The notes under the pieces are model-generated. The model was not told where the DNA came from and did not search any database. It was given only the letters and a program-made list of their open reading frames with translations. From Planctomycetota bacterium (GTDB lineage: Bacteria; Planctomycetota; Phycisphaerae; UBA1845; PWPN01), in NCBI GenBank assembly GCA_022711465.1, contig JAKLEZ010000034.1:1-51086 (forward strand): a stretch of 51,086 nucleotides of DNA, in the 5' to 3' direction. The translations under genes were made by a program, and so were the position numbers. Below, piece after piece: positions 8,221-16,947 of this stretch. The first letter of the stretch is position 1, and every line of letters starts with the position of its first letter.

Positions 8221-8260
8221 CGGAGCGGGCAAACGCTCAGATCCGCAGTGCGCGAATTGA
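8171..8260 (+). pseudogene. Out-of-frame dockerin-like tail relic at the 3' end of the pentapeptide gene
   Basis: In the +1 frame relative to the pentapeptide gene, bases 8171-8260 encode DADVDQDDFGVFQRCYSGAG followed by KRSDPQCAN and a TGA. This is exactly the tail found in frame on the esterase at 8335-9597 and other secreted proteins in the window. The join occurs where the arginine run of a PEP-CTERM end and the DRDAD run of a dockerin-like tail share the bases CCGCGACGCCGACG. The relic has no start of its own, so it cannot be expressed independently. Confidence 0.8.
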
Positions 8261-8334
8261 CCTGCTACGTGTTCCGCTCAAGCTCCGTCATGAAGACGCA
8301 GAGGGGGCCATCGGGCTTCGCAAAGGAGATGATC

Positions 8335-9597
8335 ATGTCGAGGTTACCAAATACAGCAGCTGTGGCGGCCGTCGTGCTTGGAGCGGCCGTAGTGGGCCAA
8401 GGCCATAGCATCGCCTACGTCGATCCGGCCGTTGACGAGGTTACCCGGGCCGGCCGCGGACCCGTCAAGCTCTACGTGCCCGACGGGTACGACCCGCTGC
8501 ATCCCGCCCCCCTGCTGCTCGCCCTGCACGGCGCGGGCGGGCGGGGGGAGGAATTGGCCGGGATTGCCAGCATGGTTGACGAGAAGGGCTTTCTCTACGC
8601 GCACCCGGACGGCGGGTGTCCCTCAGGCAGCGGCTTGAGATGGTGCTACCCGGAAATACGGCCGCCGGACGACCCGGCCTACCTGCGCGCGCTCATCGAG
8701 GCCATCGCAGCGCAATACAGCGTGAATCCCAACCGGGTCTTCATTTACGGGATCTCCAGCGGCGGGATGATGGCCTATTCCATGGCCTGCCGGTACGCCG
8801 ACGTGATTACGGCGATTGCGGTCTTCACTGGCAGAATCAGGGAGACGGAGTGCAGGCCAGGCGATCCGGTCCACGTCCTGCACATCCATGGTACGATGGA
8901 CACGCTCATCTATCAGTTGCCCTGGTTAGCGACGACGCCGTACAACCTGTGGTTCTGGGCCGAGTCCAACGGATGCGCCCCGACCTGCGAAGGGGCTCGG
9001 CCCGGTTGCGCCGACACGGCGGACGACCCGTGCGATGCCAGCTTAGGCCGGCTGGACCTGGTTGCGGCCCTGCCGGGTGAGGAGACGGTCATCACCCGTT
9101 GGGCCGAGGGGTGTGCCACTACCGGCGTCGTCGAACTGTGGGCCGTCCTGGGCGCCGGCCATCCGGGGGTGGACCCCAAGTGGACAACGTCCGATTACGA
9201 ACTCCTGCGGCGGCTGGCGGTCAACTGGCTGCTGGCGCATCCGGCGGACTGCAACCGCAACGGTAAGCCTGACGACGAGGACATCGCCGACGGCACCAGC
9301 CGCGACTGCAACGGGAATCTGATCCCGGACGAGTGCGAGCCCGGTGGTGTCGAGGTCGCGAAGGCGGACTTCAACCGGGACTGCCACGTGGACATGACAG
9401 ACTTCTGGGTTTTCGAGGCTTGTGCCAACGGACCGACCTTGCCCTACGCCTCAGGCTGTGCGCTCATTCCCGACGGGGAAGGTTTCATCGCCGCCGATTT
9501 CGACGGCGACCGCGACGTGGACCAAAACGACTTCGGTGTCTTCCAGCGCTGCTACAGCGGGCCGGGCCAGCCCGCGGACCCGGACTGCACAGAGTGA
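8335..9597 (+). CDS. Secreted PHB-depolymerase/feruloyl-esterase-like hydrolase with dockerin-like tail
   Basis: ATG 8335 follows AAAGGAG with ideal spacing and gives a signal peptide (TAAVAAVVLGAAVVGQGHS). The catalytic part is an alpha/beta hydrolase of the LpqC/PHB depolymerase type. Visible are PLLLALHGAGGRGEEL (oxyanion region), GISSGGMMAYSMAC (nucleophile Ser about residue 140), HIHGTMDTL (Asp about 187) and GAGHPG (His about 276). Then come a DCNRNGKPDDEDIADGTSRD-type calcium-like repeat and two EF-hand/dockerin-like motifs, the last DRDVDQNDFGVFQRCYSGPG, ending DPDCTE. It probably hydrolyses an ester bond in a polymer outside the cytoplasm; the substrate cannot be read from sequence. 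Confidence 0.88.
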   Translation: MSRLPNTAAVAAVVLGAAVVGQGHSIAYVDPAVDEVTRAGRGPVKLYVPDGYDPLHPAPLLLALHGAGGRGEELAGIASMVDEKGFLYAHPDGGCPSGSGLRWCYPEIRPPDDPAYLRALIEAIAAQYSVNPNRVFIYGISSGGMMAYSMACRYADVITAIAVFTGRIRETECRPGDPVHVLHIHGTMDTLIYQLPWLATTPYNLWFWAESNGCAPTCEGARPGCADTADDPCDASLGRLDLVAALPGEETVITRWAEGCATTGVVELWAVLGAGHPGVDPKWTTSDYELLRRLAVNWLLAHPADCNRNGKPDDEDIADGTSRDCNGNLIPDECEPGGVEVAKADFNRDCHVDMTDFWVFEACANGPTLPYASGCALIPDGEGFIAADFDGDRDVDQNDFGVFQRCYSGPGQPADPDCTE

Positions 9598-9725
9598 TCG
9601 TACCCGAGGCATCGTTGCCGGTGGCGTTTTCGGTGCTGCCACGACTCCGTTATGCTCCGGAATACTCTCCGTGGTATGATGCTTCAGGTAATCTCGGTGA
9701 ATGTCCTGCGCGGTCAAGTTGGATC

Positions 9726-10817
9726 ATGAGCAACATGGTGCATGCAATCGCTGCACTCGCACTCGCCTGCTGCGGGGCCACCCGGCCGGCAGATTCGCAG
9801 CCCGCATCCGCCACCGAGCTGGGGCTCCGGTTCGTTGATTCCCAGCACGGGCCGGTGCAGGTGTCCAAAGCCGAGCTGCTCCTGGTCGCCTGGGGTGATA
9901 CCGGCCGGCTGACGCTCCCCATCCAAGGCGATCACCTGCATCTGGATCTCAGCCCGTCCTGGCTTCGCTCGCGCTGGCCAAGGCGCTTCCCGGATCTCAT
10001 GAGGGCGTACCTCTACATCGAGGCACAGGGGTACGCCCCCATTCGGTCCCAGCCGTTCCTCTGGCTCGGTTCGCGTGCCGGGGACAGGGGGCGCGACGCG
10101 GGCTCGGTCACCATCAGCTTCCGGCAGGGCCGGCCGGCCATACTCCGCGAAGGGGAGCGTGCGGAGCGGACCATCACGTTTGGCCGTCCCACGCCTCGGC
10201 GGGTGAGCCTGGTGGGCGCCGATGGCCGGCCGCTCGGCGGCGTCCGGGTGTCGGCCTACATGTTCTGGTCAGCGTCCAACCATTGCGGGGTGCTCAGCGG
10301 GGCGGATTCGCTGGGCGAGTATGTCAGCGATGATGCGGGCCAACTCACGCTGCCCGACGGTGATTTCGAGTACGCTCTCGTGCTCGACGAGCAAAGGAGT
10401 GTCTTTCGAATGCTCCCGGCCTTGGGCGTGACCGCCGTCATCCGGCATTTGGGTTCTCCGATCGGCGTCGATTACCGGTCAACGCTCATCAGCTTTCTGC
10501 AACCCCCGAATAACACGTTCTGCATCCATCGCTTCGCCCGCCGCTCCCTCCACGCTCGTATCCTGCGAGAAGGCAGGCCCATTTCGCAAGTGACGCTCAT
10601 GTGCTCGCTGGCCGATTGTGGTTGCGGAGCCTGCTCGGGTCCGCTGGCCACATCCGACGCGGAAGGCCGGATCACAGTGGAGGATTTCTACCCTGAGGAA
10701 ATCGAGGAGCTCTTCATTTGCGGCCCGGATGGCAAACGTATCTGGCAGATGTCGCGCCGGGCACTACCCAGTGGGATGCTCGAGGTTGACCTTGGCCCCA
10801 GGGTCAGCGCACATTAA
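9726..10817 (+). CDS. Exported beta-rich protein, 3' end replaced by ISAs1 insertion
   Basis: About 363 residues from ATG 9726, with an N-terminal hydrophobic segment (MVHAIAALALACC) suggesting export. The body has the look of stacked beta-sandwich domains (RRVSLVGADGRPLGGVRVSA, DDAGQLTLPDGDFEYALVL, SDAEGRITVEDFYP), similar to carboxypeptidase-regulatory-like folds. No catalytic motif is visible. An ISAs1 element inserted at 10799 so that the last in-frame codons now come from the IS end (RVSAH, stop 10815-10817). Removing the IS and one target copy restores an ending of DDVGGR and a stop at 12125-12127. Only the last few residues changed, so the product may still work. Confidence 0.72.
   Translation: MSNMVHAIAALALACCGATRPADSQPASATELGLRFVDSQHGPVQVSKAELLLVAWGDTGRLTLPIQGDHLHLDLSPSWLRSRWPRRFPDLMRAYLYIEAQGYAPIRSQPFLWLGSRAGDRGRDAGSVTISFRQGRPAILREGERAERTITFGRPTPRRVSLVGADGRPLGGVRVSAYMFWSASNHCGVLSGADSLGEYVSDDAGQLTLPDGDFEYALVLDEQRSVFRMLPALGVTAVIRHLGSPIGVDYRSTLISFLQPPNNTFCIHRFARRSLHARILREGRPISQVTLMCSLADCGCGACSGPLATSDAEGRITVEDFYPEEIEELFICGPDGKRIWQMSRRALPSGMLEVDLGPRVSAH
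10789..10798. repeat. Target site duplication, left copy
   Basis: ACCTTGGCCC lies directly outside the left IS end and is repeated exactly at 12096-12105. ISAs1-family elements are known to duplicate about 8-10 bp of target. Confidence 0.95.
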
Positions 10818-12095
10818 GCCCCTTGTGCGGTAAGGACTTCCAGAAGGAACTCGTTGTTCCATCCAGCGATCTGGCTCTTTCCCTTGATGCTATGGTTGCA
10901 GGGGTGACGCTTGAGGAGACTGATGGCGAAGCGACGAAGCCAGGAGAGGTTGTCGGCCATGTGGCGATTGCGCGTGCGGCTTTGATCCTCGTCGAAGGTC
11001 ACATCGAGAACCCAATGCAGGCAGTTCTCAATGCCCCAATGACCGCGAACGGCCTGGGCAAACCGCGGGCCACTGAGGTAACGACTGGAGATGAAATAGC
11101 GGGTGTCTCCGCTCAGGGTTCCATCTCGGTTCTCCGCGAGGCGAACCGCCACCCCGATCGCCCGGGCTCCCGGCCACGCGTTCTTCAACGGGAAATCGCG
11201 GGGGATCTTGGCCAACACATAATAGCGTTCGTCGCGGCGTCCATGTCCCTTGTCGCGCGTCTGATGTTTCCGATGCGGACTCTTCCGAAGCTCGTTCTGA
11301 CGCTCGTCGCGGAACACCGCCTCGATCGCCTCGTATAGCTTCGGCTGATTGTCTTTGACCGCCAGGACATAATCCCCTCCCCCGTCCACGATCTTCTGCG
11401 CGATCTCCTTTTGGCAACCCATGGCGTCGATGGTCACCACGGCGCCGTGCACGTCGATCCGGTCGAGGAGTGCCGGAATGGCCGTGATCTCGTTGGACTT
11501 CTCCTCCGTCGCCACCTGCCCCAGGGCCAAGCCGTGGTCGCTGGCCCACGCGCTGACCAGATGCAACGGGCCCAAGCCGGCATTCGCATCCTGCGAACGA
11601 CGCAAGGTCTTGCCGTCGATGGCGATCGTCCGGTCTGCCGCCTCCTCTTCGTTGACCAGGCGCGCCATCCACGACTGAAAACAGGTTTGAAACGCTTCGG
11701 GTTGCAGGGTCGAAAGAACCCGACGAATACAGTCCCGCGACGGAATGCCCTGCGGAAGGGCCAGCACGCTCTGGAGCCAATCCTTCTTGGCTCTCGCCCA
11801 GCGGGCTATGGCCGTCGGACCCGAGCAACCCACAATGACCCCACACACCGAAATGGCGATCACCTCCACCAGCAAGTGGCGACGATTGCGGTGATGCCGA
11901 GGGTCCGGCAACGACTCGAAGTGCTTGACGATCGAACTCAAACCTACCGTAACACCGGCCCGGGCCTTCGTCATCGATCAGCTCCTTCTGCAAGAACGCC
12001 TCGCCACTCCATGCGGCCAGCTTGCAGAAGCTATAACCGATGAACATCGATCGCGCCAGTCCCCCCAAATTACCTATCTATGCGCGCTGGCCCTG
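10799..12095 (-). mobile_element. Complete ISAs1-family insertion sequence with 10-bp target duplication
   Basis: The element is 1297 bp. Its ends are inverted repeats: CAGGGTCAGCGCACAT at 10799 and CAGGGCCAGCGCGCAT, read inward from 12095 (14 of 16 positions match). It is flanked by a perfect direct repeat ACCTTGGCCC (10789-10798 and 12096-12105). It carries one transposase gene on the minus strand. The perfect duplication and intact gene indicate a recent insertion by transposition. Confidence 0.95.
10814..11974 (-). CDS. ISAs1-family DDE transposase
   Basis: 386 residues, the usual length for the family. ATG 11974 is preceded by AAGGAG at good spacing. The N-terminus (FESLPDPRHHRNRRHLLVEV) is the DDE-transposase-associated domain. 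Catalytic regions are visible: AIDGKTLRRSQD (first Asp), TIDAMGCQKEIAQKI (second Asp) and HWGIENCLHWVLDVTFDEDQ (Glu). The frame is uninterrupted and the stop falls inside the terminal inverted repeat region. The enzyme should be able to mobilise this copy and perhaps the diverged copy at the window start. Confidence 0.96.
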   Translation of the reverse strand: MTKARAGVTVGLSSIVKHFESLPDPRHHRNRRHLLVEVIAISVCGVIVGCSGPTAIARWARAKKDWLQSVLALPQGIPSRDCIRRVLSTLQPEAFQTCFQSWMARLVNEEEAADRTIAIDGKTLRRSQDANAGLGPLHLVSAWASDHGLALGQVATEEKSNEITAIPALLDRIDVHGAVVTIDAMGCQKEIAQKIVDGGGDYVLAVKDNQPKLYEAIEAVFRDERQNELRKSPHRKHQTRDKGHGRRDERYYVLAKIPRDFPLKNAWPGARAIGVAVRLAENRDGTLSGDTRYFISSRYLSGPRFAQAVRGHWGIENCLHWVLDVTFDEDQSRTRNRHMADNLSWLRRFAISLLKRHPCNHSIKGKSQIAGWNNEFLLEVLTAQGA

Positions 12096-12127
12096 ACCTT
12101 GGCCCCGACGATGTTGGCGGCCGCTAA
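12096..12127 (+). pseudogene. Right target duplication and original 3' end of the interrupted gene
   Basis: Bases 12096-12105 are the second copy of the 10-bp target duplication. From 12106, read in the frame of the gene at 9726, the sequence encodes DDVGGR and a TAA at 12125-12127. This is the authentic C-terminus of that gene before insertion. Confidence 0.85.
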
Positions 12128-12342
12128 CACTGAATGGGCAGGCGCGCCAAACATCCCAAAATGAGTCCGGCACACTACTCAACGACGGGGCTCGTTTGGG
12201 ACTGCGGACGCCGGAACCGCGCCGTTCGACGAAAGTCGAGGCCCCCATCATGGGAACGCTCATGAGCGAAGGAACTGCCCGCACGCGATTGCTCGTCGTA
12301 TCGAGAATCACAGTTGTTGTAGCGGCCCTTGGACTCACCCTC

Positions 12343-13026
12343 ATGCGTGTATCACTCCTCGCCATCACGGTTGTGGTTGTCGGTTGTCGCACAGAACGGC
12401 CGTCCACAGGTCCACCGAAACCCGCAAGCGCCCCCGAGGCGTCCGAGTTGGCTGACCGCCACGAGAGCACACCTCAACCCGCAACCGCCCCCTACGCGTC
12501 CGAGTTGGAGGTCCTCGTCTCCTTCCTGACACAGCACCGCGATCTCAGGCGCGGCAATCCTCTGGTAATCCGGGACACTTTTTCCGTTCCTGGCATGAAC
12601 GGGCGCGAATCGAACGACGACGACAGATACCTGCAGAGCCTTCTGTCAGACGCTTCCGAACAAGTTCCCGCCGAGCTCATTCGTAACTTCTGCGCCAAGA
12701 ATGACAAGTCGGAGCCCGTCTGGCCAGAGTTGCAGAAACACCTGCGTGTCGTTTTGCTCAAGCAAGAAGAGCTGAAGGCCATCTTCTCGGATAAACCTGG
12801 GGAAAAGCAGGACGGTTGGCAGAGGTTTTACGCGAAGTATCCGGGGTCTGCCGGCATCATCACTATCTCTCGCGTTGGATTGAATCGCCGCGGTGATAGG
12901 GCGATGGTTTACTTCTCATTAGGCCAGCACTATCAGGCGGCTTATGGGCGGATTTATGTCCTCCGCAAGCAGGACGGCAAGTGGGTGGAAGTGCCAGCTT
13001 ACGTCGGGGGATTCTGGCAGTCTTGA
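12343..13026 (+). CDS. Lipoprotein of unknown function
   Basis: From ATG 12343 the protein has 227 residues and a lipoprotein signal, MRVSLLAITVVVVGC, with a VVGC lipobox and lipidated Cys about residue 15. A Pro/Ala-rich linker with an approximate duplication (PKPASAPEASEL and PQPATAPYASEL) leads to a globular domain. That domain contains PAELIRNFCAKND, WQRFYAKYPGSAGIITISRV and YVLRKQDGKWVEV. I recognise the general shape as a family of hypothetical proteins but cannot assign a function. A longer upstream frame from 12196 exists; I prefer 12343 because it gives the lipobox. It lies directly right of the IS insertion. Confidence 0.7.
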   Translation: MRVSLLAITVVVVGCRTERPSTGPPKPASAPEASELADRHESTPQPATAPYASELEVLVSFLTQHRDLRRGNPLVIRDTFSVPGMNGRESNDDDRYLQSLLSDASEQVPAELIRNFCAKNDKSEPVWPELQKHLRVVLLKQEELKAIFSDKPGEKQDGWQRFYAKYPGSAGIITISRVGLNRRGDRAMVYFSLGQHYQAAYGRIYVLRKQDGKWVEVPAYVGGFWQS

Positions 13027-13187
13027 ATTCACAGAGCACGAGCTACCACGAGCCCTTGCCCGGCACCGGGAAAGGAATCCGTCGGGGGAGATTCCGCCGG
13101 TTTACTGCGGCTTGGCTTGGCCCGCGGCGTCCCCAGGCGGAGAGGCTGTTCCGCCTCGGCTGTAGCCCTCCCAGGGTTCGGGGCGGG

Positions 13188-13206
13188 CCCGGCGTGCCGG
13201 GGTTTT
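13188..13206 (+). terminator. Weak candidate terminator between convergent genes
   Basis: CCCGG, loop CGTG, CCGGG, then GTTTT, in the 234-base gap between the lipoprotein (ends 13026) and the convergent WD40 gene (ends 13261). The stem is only 5 bp and the T run short, so the call is tentative. The gap also holds another GC-rich inverted repeat (AGGCGG and CCGCCT about 13137-13156). Confidence 0.3.
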
Positions 13207-13260
13207 CGTCCGCTCCATACACCTGCACTTCGCCTGGCCCCACCCGCGTGCTCCAGGCGC

Positions 13261-15438
13261 TTACTCCTTTGCCCGCTCCCGTTCCGCCGCTTCGACCGCT
13301 TTGATCTTGTCCCAGGAGGGGGCACGCCAGACGTTGAGGTGTGTCTCGATCGACCGGGCAGCGATCGTGTTGCCATCGACAGAGAAAACCCCATACCCGA
13401 AGCCCGTTCCCTCTCCGCGGAGGATGGCGACACGGCGTTGCGTGGCCACGTCCCAGAGGAAAACCGCCTCGTCCTGGTTGCCGCCAAAGGATGCGATGCG
13501 GCGCCCATCCGGCGAGAAAGTGACCCAGTGGGTCCCGGACATGTGTTCGCGGGGCGGCGGCCCCAGCGCTTGCCAGGTGCGTACATCCCATAGAAACAGA
13601 CTGCCGTCCAGCCCGCCTGCGGCCAGAGTCGAACCATCCGGTGAGAAGGCAAGGCCCTTGATGGCGAAGATGCCACCGCCTGGATCCATCTCCACCACAG
13701 GCTGGTCGCGCCCGAGGCTCCAGACGACGACCTTGCCGTCCGGAAAACCCAAAGCCAGAACCTTGGCGTCGGGCGACGCATCGCCCCATAGGGCTTGCCC
13801 GCGAGGAGGAAACGATCCGACGGCTTTCCAGGTGGGCACCTCTCGCACGATCGTTCGAGTCACTGGAGTGTGGCCTTTTATGACCGTCAGTAGTCGAGTG
13901 CCATCGCGAGAGAAGGCGACCCAGACCGGGCCCGGCTCTGCTTGATCGTCAGGCAAGACCGATACCCCGCCTGGCGGCGTAAGTAGGCGCCGCGCCTTCA
14001 AGTCCCACACTTTGAGGGAGGCGTTGCCGCACCCAGCCGCCAGCAGGCGCCCGTCAGGGGATACGGACACCATGAAAACATCAGTGCCCAGCTCATCGAG
14101 CGGCTCTTGCAGCGACAGAGTATCTGCGTCCCACAGGCTGACCGAGGCCGACCACGAGCTGACCGCCCCGGACGACGAGATGTCCGGTATGGAGCTCGAC
14201 AGTTGCAGGGCGACGAACGACTTCCCATCCGGTAGGTACAAGGAGCCCCAGATGCGCGAAGAATGTACAACCTGGACTTCCTGGCGGGGTTTCGGCGCCG
14301 GGCTCCACAGCCAGACTGCCCCATCTCGACAGGAGCTGGCCAGGCTGTTGCCATCCGGTGAGAAGCTCAGGGACAGTACTTCATCGGTGTGACCGCGCAG
14401 GGCGCCCAGGTGCTGGCCTGAGGAGACATTCCAGAACATGATGGACTGATCGGCGCCGGCGGATACCAACGTACCGTCTTTCGGTGAGAAGGCCAGGGCA
14501 TGGATGTACCGCTTGTGGCCGTTGAGCGTCCCGAGGGGCGAGCCCGTTTTTGTGTCCCACAGCCGAATTGAACAATCAGACAAGCCCGCGCCCGAGGCCA
14601 GGAGCTTGCCGTCCGGTGAGAAAGTCAATGCCAGCACGCGCTCGGAATGCGCCGGGATGTCGAGTAGTCTATCGAGGGCCGGCAGCGACACGAGGTGAAC
14701 GTGTCCGTCCGCGCAACCCACCGCCAGCGTATTGCCATCGAGCGAGACAGCGATCGGCCCCTCGAACCAACCATCGATCGTGTTGAACGGAACAGATGCG
14801 AGCGTCTTCCGCGTTTCCAGATCCCAGAGCCGGACGACCCGGTCTGCGGTCGAGGCGACCAGTACCCGGCTGTCTGGGGAAAAAGCCATCGTTTGGACGC
14901 TGGCCTCGGGCGACAACGTGGAGACCTCTTTGCCCACGCTCACGTCCCAAAGCTTGACGACGTTGTGGTGCTCGTCATCGTGCCCCGTGAATGCCAGGAG
15001 ACGACCGTCCCGTGAGAAAGCCACAGCAGCTTTCCGATTACCCCGTTGATGAAGCGTCCTGGCGTGGCGGGAATCCAGCTCCATGATTCCCACCCAACCG
15101 TCTAAGGCACCCACGGCCAACCTTTTGCCGTCCGGCGAAATCGCCGTGCAGTTGACCGGTACGGCACGCTTCAGCAGCTTGCCAAGGAGGGGCGGGTCGG
15201 GCTGGCACTGCTGCCAACGGTAGCGCCACTCCCAACCACGAAGGTCTTCCTGCCCCGCTTCGGGCCGATTACGCTCCAGCAGCGATGTCGCCTGCCCCAG
15301 ATCACCTTCGATCAGTGCCTGCTGGACCAGGATCATGTCGGCGGCATTCCGAACGATTTTCAATCGACGAAACGCATTCAGTTTGGCCCGTGGTACGGCG
15401 ATGCCGAGACTGATCCTGGCGGCCGCTCGTGCCGTCAC
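13261..15438 (-). CDS. WD40-repeat protein, apparently without its usual N-terminal domain
   Basis: About 725 residues from GTG 15438; ATG 15336 is an alternative. The region GDLGQATSLLERNRPEAGQ, EDLRGWEWRYRWQQC is the linker that in planctomycete proteins usually joins a Ser/Thr kinase or other N-terminal part to a WD40 tail. Some 12-14 WD40 blades follow (SPDGKLLASGA, SIRLWDTKTGSPLGTLNGH, SPDGSTLAAGGLDGSLFLWD), enough for two seven-bladed propellers. No kinase motifs lie upstream: the frame is closed by a TGA near 15540 and the sequence before it has no kinase features. It is either a stand-alone scaffold or a truncated relic. It is a protein-interaction module with no enzymatic motif visible. 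Confidence 0.85.
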   Translation of the reverse strand: MTARAAARISLGIAVPRAKLNAFRRLKIVRNAADMILVQQALIEGDLGQATSLLERNRPEAGQEDLRGWEWRYRWQQCQPDPPLLGKLLKRAVPVNCTAISPDGKRLAVGALDGWVGIMELDSRHARTLHQRGNRKAAVAFSRDGRLLAFTGHDDEHHNVVKLWDVSVGKEVSTLSPEASVQTMAFSPDSRVLVASTADRVVRLWDLETRKTLASVPFNTIDGWFEGPIAVSLDGNTLAVGCADGHVHLVSLPALDRLLDIPAHSERVLALTFSPDGKLLASGAGLSDCSIRLWDTKTGSPLGTLNGHKRYIHALAFSPKDGTLVSAGADQSIMFWNVSSGQHLGALRGHTDEVLSLSFSPDGNSLASSCRDGAVWLWSPAPKPRQEVQVVHSSRIWGSLYLPDGKSFVALQLSSSIPDISSSGAVSSWSASVSLWDADTLSLQEPLDELGTDVFMVSVSPDGRLLAAGCGNASLKVWDLKARRLLTPPGGVSVLPDDQAEPGPVWVAFSRDGTRLLTVIKGHTPVTRTIVREVPTWKAVGSFPPRGQALWGDASPDAKVLALGFPDGKVVVWSLGRDQPVVEMDPGGGIFAIKGLAFSPDGSTLAAGGLDGSLFLWDVRTWQALGPPPREHMSGTHWVTFSPDGRRIASFGGNQDEAVFLWDVATQRRVAILRGEGTGFGYGVFSVDGNTIAARSIETHLNVWRAPSWDKIKAVEAAERERAKE

Positions 15439-15859
15439 CTTCGTGATTGCGTCACGGAGTTTGGTGCTCAGGGGCTGGAGCTTGACGCCGTCCTCCTGGC
15501 CTGGGGGACCGATCTCATCCGCGAGGACAGCAGATGGTCAAATGCACGGGCCAGAGGATACAAGCGGGGCGCGCATGTCAAGAATCCCCTCCAACTCCGT
15601 CTGAACGCATACCGCGTCCTGCTCACGCGAGGAAGGGATGCGACCGTGGTATTCGTGCCGTCGTTGCCAGCTTGCGGCGAAACACGAGAATACCTTCTGA
15701 GTAGCGGCTTCCACATGTTGAAGTGACGGTTCAGCGAGTATCGGAGACGGTCGGGTCGATGCCGCGCAAGATCAGGAAGACCGCCGATGGCAAGCAGCGA
15801 CAAAGTAGTGGGTCAGAGACCGTGGCACGAGTACGATTCATCTGAGGTCTCACGAGGAG
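15439..15859. other. Intergenic 420 bases; possible decayed upstream part of the WD40 gene
   Basis: The WD40 frame continues upstream from 15438 for about 34 codons (ADEIGPPGQEDGVKLQPLST) before a stop, without a good start codon. A second minus frame from about 15803 is open but not recognisable. No strong gene call is possible. The right end holds the GAGGAG ribosome binding site of the nitroreductase. Confidence 0.4.
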
Positions 15860-15865
15860 ATGGGC

Positions 15866-16429
15866 ATGATCAGGGATCTCATTCTCAAGAACCGAAGCTA
15901 CCGCCGATTCCACCAGAGTCCCGCCCTTGATCTTGAAGGGCTGAAACATCTCGTGGACCTGGCGCGTCTCTCACCGTCAGCAGGCAACAGGCAACCGCTG
16001 AAGTACTATCTCTCTGTGGACAAGCAGACCAACGCCTTGATCTACCCATACCTGGCGTGGGCAGGATACCTTACCGATTGGGCTGGACCCGCTGAGGGTG
16101 AACGACCCACTGCCTACATCATCATTCTGGGTGACAAGGATATCAGCCCGTCCGTGGACTGCGATCACGGAATCGCCGCTCAGAGCATCCTCCTGGGCGC
16201 AACCGAACGAGGCTTTGGCGGCTGCATAATCGGTTCTATCCAGCGGGCGGAGCTTCACAAGGCCCTTGGGCTCGCGGATCGGTATGCGATTCTGCTGGTG
16301 CTGGCCCTGGGCAAGCCCAAGGAGACCGTCGTTCTAGAAACGGCGAAGAGCGACATCAAATACTGGCGTGATAGCCAAGGCACCCACCATGTGCCCAAAC
16401 GACGGCTCGACGAGATCATCACCCAGTAA
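15866..16429 (+). CDS. Nitroreductase-family FMN oxidoreductase
   Basis: About 187 residues. ATG 15866 is chosen because it lies 6 bases after GAGGAG; ATG 15860 directly abuts it. Family features: LILKNRSYRRFHQSPAL (N-terminal Arg cluster for FMN phosphate), LARLSPSAGNRQPLKYY (flavin site), GIAAQSILLGATERGFGGCI and a C-terminal LVLALGKPKETV. Members are cytoplasmic FMN enzymes that reduce nitro groups, quinones or other small molecules with NAD(P)H. The physiological substrate cannot be told. It stands alone on this strand next to the left side of the integrative element. Confidence 0.9.
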   Translation: MIRDLILKNRSYRRFHQSPALDLEGLKHLVDLARLSPSAGNRQPLKYYLSVDKQTNALIYPYLAWAGYLTDWAGPAEGERPTAYIIILGDKDISPSVDCDHGIAAQSILLGATERGFGGCIIGSIQRAELHKALGLADRYAILLVLALGKPKETVVLETAKSDIKYWRDSQGTHHVPKRRLDEIITQ

Positions 16430-16494
16430 CGGACGCCCGTTTACTCGGCGGCTGGGTTAGCCAGATTGTTGAGTTCACGTCCTGCTCAGGGGTC

Positions 16495-16788
16495 TCAGAC
16501 CCTCTCATACACGCCTCTACCTGCGTAGCGTGCGAGACTCAGCAACTCGAAGATGCCGCCAATCGATGTGAAGTTGCAGCTACCCTCACCCGCGCAAGCT
16601 GGTAGCTCAGGGTTGAACCACGCGCGCGTGAACTGGCCTGAGGACTTCAGTTGAGCAAAGGCCGCCTCGAACTCGCTCACGGTTATTCCATTCTCGCTCG
16701 GCTTGGTCGGGTTCTTGCGGTTGGGGATCGTGTAGTCAAGAGAAGGCCCCCCCCGGACCGCACTACTACTGCTACGGGGTGCGGATAT
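16495..16788 (-). pseudogene. C-terminal fragment of an unidentified gene
   Basis: A minus-strand frame is open from just after a TGA (16789-16791) to TAG at 16495-16497, about 97 codons. The last 60 look like genuine folded protein: SEFEAAFAQLKSSGQFTRAW, FNPELPACAGEGSCNF, IGGIFELLSLARYAGRGVYE. No start codon with a ribosome binding site fits except GTG 16680. A run of eight G (complement of 16747-16754) sits in the upstream part, a typical frameshift spot. I read it as the surviving 3' end of a gene cut at or near the left border of the integrative element. I do not know the family. Confidence 0.4.
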
Positions 16789-16947
16789 TCAACCGATTAG
16801 GCCCCCGTGCGGCCGCGCGTGACACCCCCCCCAATCCGGGCATCCGGCCAGTACTGACAGCCAATTCACGCTTCAGCCCGCCGCACCCGTCCGAACTATG
16901 CCAAACTGTAGAGTCATGTTGCGGCTTCTTCTTGAAAGGAGTTAGGT

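Noticed and set aside
11028..12068. Second long minus frame inside the ISAs1 element
   Set aside because: It is the transposase region in another phase; the 10814-11974 frame has all catalytic motifs.
16603..16622. tRNA-like string GTAGCTCAGGGTTGAACC, considered as a left attachment site
   Set aside because: It resembles a D-arm only, does not match the 3' half of tRNA-Ile, and lies within a protein-like frame on the other strand.
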